Origin: Treponema sp.
Lineage (GTDB): Bacteria > Spirochaetota > Spirochaetia > Treponematales > Breznakiellaceae
Assembly: GCA_009780285.1 (NCBI GenBank)
Contig: WRAL01000089.1
Location: 1 to 6,492 of the forward strand
Direction: 5' to 3'
DNA length: 6,492 nucleotides
Part shown: in pieces, positions 1 through 3,718 of the stretch
Position numbering within the stretch: position 1 is the first letter of the stretch
Layout: every line of letters starts with the position of its first letter
Translations under genes and position numbers: made by a program
Notes under the pieces: generated by a model
What the model saw: only the letters and a program-made list of their open reading frames with translations
What the model was told of the DNA's origin: nothing
The model's database searches: none

Positions 1-775
1 GAAAAAAAGCGCGCACGCGCTCGCCGGAAGTTTCCTCGGAAAAACAATTGGCAAGCTCCACGCCGGCATGATAAAGCTCCCATCGTTCCACAGTCTTACT
101 GTCTGCGCCTAAACGCGCAAGGCATGGAACAAAGGCCGGGTAGTCAAGCAGAGCTACAGGGCCCTGATTTTTCAGGCACGGTTCCACGGCATGGATAAAA
201 ATCAGATCGAAAAGGGCCGGTATTTCCGCGCCCGGGGGGGGATCAAGGCCAAGGGCGCGCGCGCGTTCGGCAAGCTCGCCTTCGACGGAGGCTGCGTGGC
301 TTAGGTCGAAGCCGGCGTGTCGCGCGAAAGCCTCGGCCACGGTAAGGCGCTCGAAGGGCGGGCGAAAGTCGCGGCAATCGCAGGCGCGGGCAAGAAAGGC
401 CACGAAATCCTCGGTCAGCGCAATGGAATCCAGGTAGTCCGCGCCCACGGTGTAGTATTCCAGCATCGTAAACTCCGGGCTGTGAAGGTGGCCGGAGGAT
501 TCGCCGTTGCGAAAGCACTTGCAGATCTGATACACGCTTTCGCCGTGCCGCGCGATGATTTTTTTCATCCATACTTCCGGCGAGGGCACGAGCCAGTAGG
601 GAAGGTCGCCGCCGCCCGGAAGCCGGCGCCGGGTTTCAAACACTTCCAGGCAGGACTCGGGGATCAAGTCCGGCGCGAGTATGGGCGTGTCAAGCTCGAG
701 GTAGCCAAGCTCGTCGAAAAAGGCGCGCGCGAGGTGCATAACGCGGGCGCGCGCTCTAAGCATTTCTATGTCCAC
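1..775 (-). CDS. epmA: EpmA/PoxA/GenX-like lysyl-tRNA synthetase paralogue (3' end cut by window edge)
   Basis: Class II aminoacyl-tRNA synthetase catalytic domain without the N-terminal anticodon-binding domain, as in EpmA, which attaches (R)-beta-lysine to a lysine of elongation factor P in the cytoplasm. The 258 visible residues open directly with motif 1 (about 19-33, FFDELGYLELDTPIL). They continue with the substrate-pocket SPE (65-67), motif 2 (88-107, FRN then HSPEFTMLEY) and the ATP/substrate segment GVELANCFSEE (238-248), where E240 and E247 match conserved acidic positions. Motif 3, near the C-terminus, lies beyond base 1; E. coli EpmA has 325 residues, so roughly 65 are missing. 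The GTG start is chosen because AGGAGG sits 5 bases before it and the domain begins at once; M5 at 763 is a poorer choice. It follows murD by 10 bases, so an operon is likely. Motif 2 reads RNGE rather than RNEE, with one extra residue, so the exact substrate is uncertain. Family assignment is firm, EF-P modification is inferred. Confidence 0.88.
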   Translation of the reverse strand, partial: MDIEMLRARARVMHLARAFFDELGYLELDTPILAPDLIPESCLEVFETRRRLPGGGDLPYWLVPSPEVWMKKIIARHGESVYQICKCFRNGESSGHLHSPEFTMLEYYTVGADYLDSIALTEDFVAFLARACDCRDFRPPFERLTVAEAFARHAGFDLSHAASVEGELAERARALGLDPPPGAEIPALFDLIFIHAVEPCLKNQGPVALLDYPAFVPCLARLGADSKTVERWELYHAGVELANCFSEETSGERVRAFF

Positions 776-780
776 GCGCG

Positions 781-786
781 CCTCCT
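781..786 (-). promoter_or_regulatory. Ribosome binding site AGGAGG of the EpmA-like gene
   Basis: Read on the minus strand, the murD stop TAG (787-785) runs straight into a perfect Shine-Dalgarno, giving TAGGAGG. Five bases then separate it from the GTG at 775. This site decides the GTG start and implies translational coupling to murD. Confidence 0.88.
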
Positions 787-2260
787 ATGCAAGCCTTGAG
801 ATTGCGGCCTTCCATTTGCGGCCTCGATCGAATTCGTTAAGGAACATGCCAAAAGAGGCGCAGCCGGGGGAAAGCGCAACGCTGTCGCCGCTGGCCGCCG
901 CCGCGATTGCCGCCGCCGCCGCCGCGTCGATAGAGTCGAAGGGGCCGAGGTAGGCGACGCCGGCCGCATCCAAAAGCGCGCGCAGTTTTTCGCTGCCGGT
1001 TCCGGCAAGCAGCGCCACGGCCTTCGCTCTTTCGGCGGCGCGGGCGAGGGGCAAAAAGTCAAGGTTTTTGTCCGTTCCGCCGGTTACCAGGACAAGGCCG
1101 CCCAAGGCTGCCAGCGCCTCAACGGCCTGGGCCGCCGCTTCCGGGATTGTGGCCGCGCTGTCGTTGTAAAAATGTATCCCGCCGGAAGATCGAAACATTT
1201 CCATTCGGTGCTCGATCCCGGCGAAGGTTTCAAAGCCCGCGCGTATTTCCTCGGGGCGAAGGCCTAGGGCTAAAAGCGCCAGGCCGGAGGCGAGAAGGTT
1301 GCGCTTTTGGTGCCGGCCGGGAATCAAAAGGCGCGCGGGAACGATTTCTTCTATTACAGATGGCTCCGATGACGCGCGCCGGCCGAAAAGGCCGGCGGCC
1401 ACAGGCCCGCTCAGACGCGCAAGGCCGGGCCCTTCCGCGCTTTCAAGCCAGCCGCCGTTCGCGCCTTCGGCAAGCGGAGCGCTCGAACAGACAAGGCCCG
1501 CCGCGCGGCTTTCGGCAAGAAAGCTTTTTCCCCAGCCGTCGTCCCAGGCTATCGTCGCGTCGCTTTGATCCTGGCCCTCGTAAATCACGCGTTTGTCGGC
1601 GACGTAGGGTTCCATGCCGCCGTAAAAATCCTGATGGTCGGGGAAAATCGCCGTAAGGACGGCGGCTTTGGGCTTTAAAAGCGGCAGCTCGCGCCCCTCG
1701 CGCGTTTTCCGCCGGCCTCGAAGGTCGCCAAGCTGCCAGCTTGAAAGCTCCAGAACAACGTCGTCCGTTTCCCTCAGCTCGCCAAGGAAGGACAGCGGCG
1801 AGACGGCGATATTGCCGCCAAGAAAGGCCCTGCGCTCGCCGCCGGCCTTGTACGCGCGGTCAAGCGCCCAAAAAATCGCCGAGCTTGCGCTGGACTTTCC
1901 CTTCGAGCCGGTAACGGCGACGATTCTCGCCGGCGCCTCGTTTAGAAAAAGCGAAATGTCGGTCTCGATTCTGGGCGCCGCCTTGAGAAAGGGCGAGTCC
2001 GGGCGAACGCCGGGGTTTTTTATCACGAGGTCTGCGCCTTGGAAGTCGGCCATTTCGTGCCGGCCAAGGACATAGCGCGCGGGCGCGAAGCCGGCGCCGC
2101 CGCTTTCAAGGCTTTCGATCGAGGGCGCGAGGGTTTTTTCGTCGCGCAGGTCGGTTATCGTAAGCTCCGCGCCGCGGTCGCGCAGAAAGCGCGCGCACTC
2201 TAGCCCCCCGCCGTGAAGCCCTAGTCCCATCACAAGGACTTTCATTCCGGAAAAATCCAT
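785..2260 (-). CDS. murD: UDP-N-acetylmuramoyl-L-alanine--D-glutamate ligase MurD
   Basis: Cytoplasmic ATP-dependent ligase adding D-glutamate to UDP-MurNAc-L-alanine in peptidoglycan precursor synthesis. Residues are counted from the longer start at 2275. The N-terminal nucleotide-sugar fold begins KVLVMGLGLHGGG (12-24). The Mur ligase ATP loop is TGSKGKS (122-128), followed by LELSSWQL (175-182) and DHQDFYGG (213-220). K228 in YVADKRVI is the likely carbamylated lysine. GRHQKRN (320-326), EHRME (355-359), NDSAAT (371-376), GGTDKNLDF (399-407) and SPGCAS (469-474) complete the central and C-terminal Mur ligase domains. NDSAAT replaces the usual NDSKATN. The product, 491 or 496 residues, is longer than the usual 440-470, with apparent insertions near 185-200 and 280-310. 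I prefer the ATG at 2260 (MDFSGMKVLV) because it fits the family N-terminus; 2275 and 2245 are alternatives and none has a good Shine-Dalgarno. No other division/cell-wall cluster gene is adjacent. Confidence 0.95.
   Translation of the reverse strand: MDFSGMKVLVMGLGLHGGGLECARFLRDRGAELTITDLRDEKTLAPSIESLESGGAGFAPARYVLGRHEMADFQGADLVIKNPGVRPDSPFLKAAPRIETDISLFLNEAPARIVAVTGSKGKSSASSAIFWALDRAYKAGGERRAFLGGNIAVSPLSFLGELRETDDVVLELSSWQLGDLRGRRKTREGRELPLLKPKAAVLTAIFPDHQDFYGGMEPYVADKRVIYEGQDQSDATIAWDDGWGKSFLAESRAAGLVCSSAPLAEGANGGWLESAEGPGLARLSGPVAAGLFGRRASSEPSVIEEIVPARLLIPGRHQKRNLLASGLALLALGLRPEEIRAGFETFAGIEHRMEMFRSSGGIHFYNDSAATIPEAAAQAVEALAALGGLVLVTGGTDKNLDFLPLARAAERAKAVALLAGTGSEKLRALLDAAGVAYLGPFDSIDAAAAAAIAAAASGDSVALSPGCASFGMFLNEFDRGRKWKAAISRLA
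894..926 (-). repeat. GCC-type trinucleotide tract encoding an alanine run in MurD
   Basis: On the plus strand GCC triplets repeat, with one interruption (GCGATT) in the middle. On the coding strand this gives the alanine-rich stretch DAAAAAAIAAAASGD (residues about 450-464), just before the SPGCAS motif. The tract is in frame, so gain or loss of a unit would only change the alanine count. Confidence 0.75.
1377..1397. repeat. GC-rich perfect inverted repeat inside murD
   Basis: An 8-base arm (CGCCGGCC) is followed by a 5-base spacer (GAAAA) and its exact complement (GGCCGGCG). It lies in a poorly conserved stretch of MurD, around residues 293-300 (AAGLFGRR). No U-tract follows on either strand, so it is not a terminator. 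It may simply reflect the high local frequency of GCCGGC. Confidence 0.6.
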
Positions 2261-2276
2261 GATAAAGTGTAGCATG
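2258..2276. promoter_or_regulatory. Shared divergent start region of murD and the DUF2804 gene
   Basis: Two CATG palindromes (2258-2261 and 2273-2276) lie exactly 15 bases apart. Each gives an ATG on both strands: 2260 and 2275 for murD on the minus strand, 2259 and 2274 for the DUF2804 gene on the plus strand. All four are in frame with their genes. There is no room for promoters between the genes, so each promoter must lie within the other gene's 5' coding sequence. I see no convincing -35/-10 pair. GATAAA at 2261-2266 is only a weak -10 candidate for the plus strand. Confidence 0.55.
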
Positions 2277-3335
2277 TTAAGCGGGAGCCGGACAACAGAG
2301 GCGAGCGGGCCGCTGCCGGTAGTCGATGAGGCCGGCAGGCCGCAAAATTTTGGCTGGGCGCGCGGCCCGGCCTTCGTCTACGACCCTGGGGCGCTTTGGA
2401 CGCCAAGGAACAGGATCTCCGAGTCCGACAGGTACGTCGTTTTTAACGAAACCCACACCGTGGCGCTGGAGATGCGCGACGACGGCTACACGGGCCAGAT
2501 GAACGTCGCCGTGGCGCGGCACGGGAAAAAAAAGGTCTCAAACAGGGTCTTCAACGCGCTTTTGCCTATGGGCGCCTTCAAGCTGCCGCGCGACGGCGAC
2601 TCAGGGGCCGCCCGATACCGGCAGAAAGGGGTCGAGCTTGACTTTGTGGCGATGGAGGGCGGCGCGCGGATAATTCGCGTCAGCATTCCGGCGCGCGGCT
2701 CCTCGCGCATTATACGCGGCGAGCTTGTTCTGAGCCGGCCTTCGCCGGCCGAAGGCGGCGACAGCGGCGCGGAGTGCCTTGCCTGTAACCTGCCGGCGCG
2801 TTCCGATGCGAGGGCCTTCAGGCTTGCGCGCTGCGCGCCCTGGTACCTGGCCGGGGGAGACGTGCAGATAGGCGAGACGGAAATCGTTTTTACACGGGGA
2901 AACGCCTGGGGGATTTTCGACTGGAGCCGAGGCGTGAGGCCAAAGCGCGACGCGCGCTACGTGGCATCGGCCTGCGGCGCCTCGAAAGGCCGGCTTGTGG
3001 GCTTTTGCGCCGGCTACGGCGCCGAGGACGATTCCCAGGGGACGCGAAACGCCTTTTTCGTCGACGGCCGTATTCACAAGCTGGATCAGATTACCTTTCA
3101 CATCCCGCCGCGCGACTGGCTTTCCCCTTGGAGCTTTACCAGCAGCGACGGCCGGCTTGAAATGACCTTCGCGCCCCAGCAGGAACGCGCCGATCGCGGC
3201 CGCTTTTTTTTGCACTCGCATTCGCGCCGCCAGTTTTTCGGCTTTTTTTCCGGCCGCGCGATACTGGACGACGGACGGGCGCTGGAATTTTCAAAAATCG
3301 CCGGCTTTGCCGAACGCGCCAAAACTCGGCACTAA
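2259..3335 (+). CDS. DUF2804 family protein of unknown function
   Basis: Recognised as DUF2804 from several family-like stretches. These are the N-terminal VVDEAGRPQNFGWARGP (about 21-37), WGIFDWSRGVRP (217-228), the glycine-rich GYGAEDDSQGTRNAFFVDG (252-270) followed by HKL, and the C-terminal SSDGRLEMTFAP (295-306) and FGFFSGRAILDDG (327-339) leading to GFAER. The 358-residue length is normal for the family. There is no signal peptide or membrane segment, so it is probably cytoplasmic. The family has no established biochemical role and I assign none. The ATG at 2259 has a weak GGA seven bases upstream; the in-frame ATG at 2274 is almost as likely and has no Shine-Dalgarno. The gene diverges from murD without a gap and abuts the alkyltransferase-like gene with zero spacing in the same frame, which indicates co-transcription with it. 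Confidence 0.85.
   Translation: MIKCSMLSGSRTTEASGPLPVVDEAGRPQNFGWARGPAFVYDPGALWTPRNRISESDRYVVFNETHTVALEMRDDGYTGQMNVAVARHGKKKVSNRVFNALLPMGAFKLPRDGDSGAARYRQKGVELDFVAMEGGARIIRVSIPARGSSRIIRGELVLSRPSPAEGGDSGAECLACNLPARSDARAFRLARCAPWYLAGGDVQIGETEIVFTRGNAWGIFDWSRGVRPKRDARYVASACGASKGRLVGFCAGYGAEDDSQGTRNAFFVDGRIHKLDQITFHIPPRDWLSPWSFTSSDGRLEMTFAPQQERADRGRFFLHSHSRRQFFGFFSGRAILDDGRALEFSKIAGFAERAKTRH
2738..2756. repeat. Inverted repeat inside the DUF2804 gene
   Basis: GCCTTCG is followed by the spacer CCGGC and the exact complement CGAAGGC. An alternative pairing of two GCCGGC copies (2734-2739 and 2744-2749) competes with it. It encodes a low-complexity loop (RPSPAEGG, residues 160-167) in a variable part of the protein. 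No U-tract follows. Confidence 0.5.
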
Positions 3336-3641
3336 TTGGCCGCTCCCAACCCCTTTTTCGCGCAGGTCTACGAAATCGTCGCGCGCATCCCCGCCGGCCG
3401 GGTGATGGCCTATTCGCAGATTGCCCGCGCGCTTGGCTGCCCGAGAGCGGCGCGCCAGGTTGGCCGCGCCATGCGCCTTTGCCCGGAGCATCTGCCGGCC
3501 CACCGCGTGGTGATGGCCGACGGATCGGTTGCCGGCGGCCCCGGCGCCGAGCTTCGCAGGGCCCTGCTAAAGGCCGAGGGCGCGCCGTTTTTGGAAGACG
3601 GCCGGCTTGATATGAACGCCTGCGCCTTTACCCCCCTTTAA
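3336..3641 (+). CDS. atl: Alkyltransferase-like protein (ATL), MGMT-type DNA-binding domain with Cys replaced by Ala
   Basis: A 101-residue protein consisting only of the C-terminal DNA-binding domain of O6-alkylguanine-DNA alkyltransferase. Conserved landmarks are IPAGRVMAYSQIA (18-30) with the helix-turn-helix tyrosine Y26, AARQVGRAM (38-46) with the arginine-finger R40, PAHRVV (54-59), and the tail LLKAEGAPF (77-85). The reactive cysteine of PCHRV is alanine (A55), so alkyl transfer is not expected. ATL proteins instead bind O6-alkylguanine lesions and, in studied cases, hand them to nucleotide excision repair. The hinge asparagine before this motif is also absent (C49). TTG at 3336 is the only reasonable start: the preceding codon is the DUF2804 stop, and the next start (GTG, residue 23) would remove the first helix. 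No Shine-Dalgarno is visible, so translation probably depends on re-initiation by ribosomes leaving the upstream gene. Confidence 0.88.
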   Translation: MAAPNPFFAQVYEIVARIPAGRVMAYSQIARALGCPRAARQVGRAMRLCPEHLPAHRVVMADGSVAGGPGAELRRALLKAEGAPFLEDGRLDMNACAFTPL

Positions 3642-3650
3642 CGCGCGGAT

Positions 3651-3698
3651 AAAAAAAGCCGCCGCCCGGGGCCTTGAATAAGGGCCCTGGACGGCGGC
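3651..3698 (-). terminator. Rho-independent terminator of the RCC1 lipoprotein gene
   Basis: A long GC-rich hairpin has arms at 3658-3675 and 3680-3698 around a GAAT loop, with one mismatch, one G-T pair and one bulge. On the minus strand it is followed by seven T's (3657-3651). It lies about 20 bases past the stop of the lipoprotein gene. On the plus strand no U-tract follows the hairpin, so termination of the converging ATL transcript here would be weaker. Confidence 0.88.
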
Positions 3699-3718
3699 AA
3701 TCGCTGCTGCTGCGGAGC

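Noticed and set aside
36..50. Possible frameshift near the left edge in the EpmA-like gene
   Set aside because: Recounting the A-run (five A's at 40-44) shows the frame stays open and reads the expected ELANCFSEETSGERV.
233..241. Run of eight or nine G's suspected as an assembly error or phase-variable tract
   Set aside because: The family-like sequence continues in the same frame on both sides (GLDPPPGAEIP then FDLIFIHAVEP), so no shift is indicated.
255..265. Alternating GC run (possible Z-DNA) and similar runs near 724-753
   Set aside because: They encode ordinary Ala/Arg-rich helices in a high-GC gene. Nothing beyond composition supports a structural role.
317..799. Plus-strand open frame opposite the EpmA-like gene, and a minus-strand frame at 243-572
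   Set aside because: Both are shadow frames of the EpmA-like coding sequence, which has clear class II synthetase motifs and runs through the region in another frame.
2601..3221. Minus-strand open frame of about 206 codons opposite the DUF2804 gene
   Set aside because: It is a compositional shadow in GC-rich DNA, arginine- and alanine-rich without family motifs, while the plus strand carries conserved DUF2804 motifs.
3333..3338. DUF2804 and ATL as a single fused gene interrupted by a sequencing error
   Set aside because: The DUF2804 protein ends at its usual family length and the ATL domain begins at its normal N-terminus, so two adjacent genes explain the sequence.
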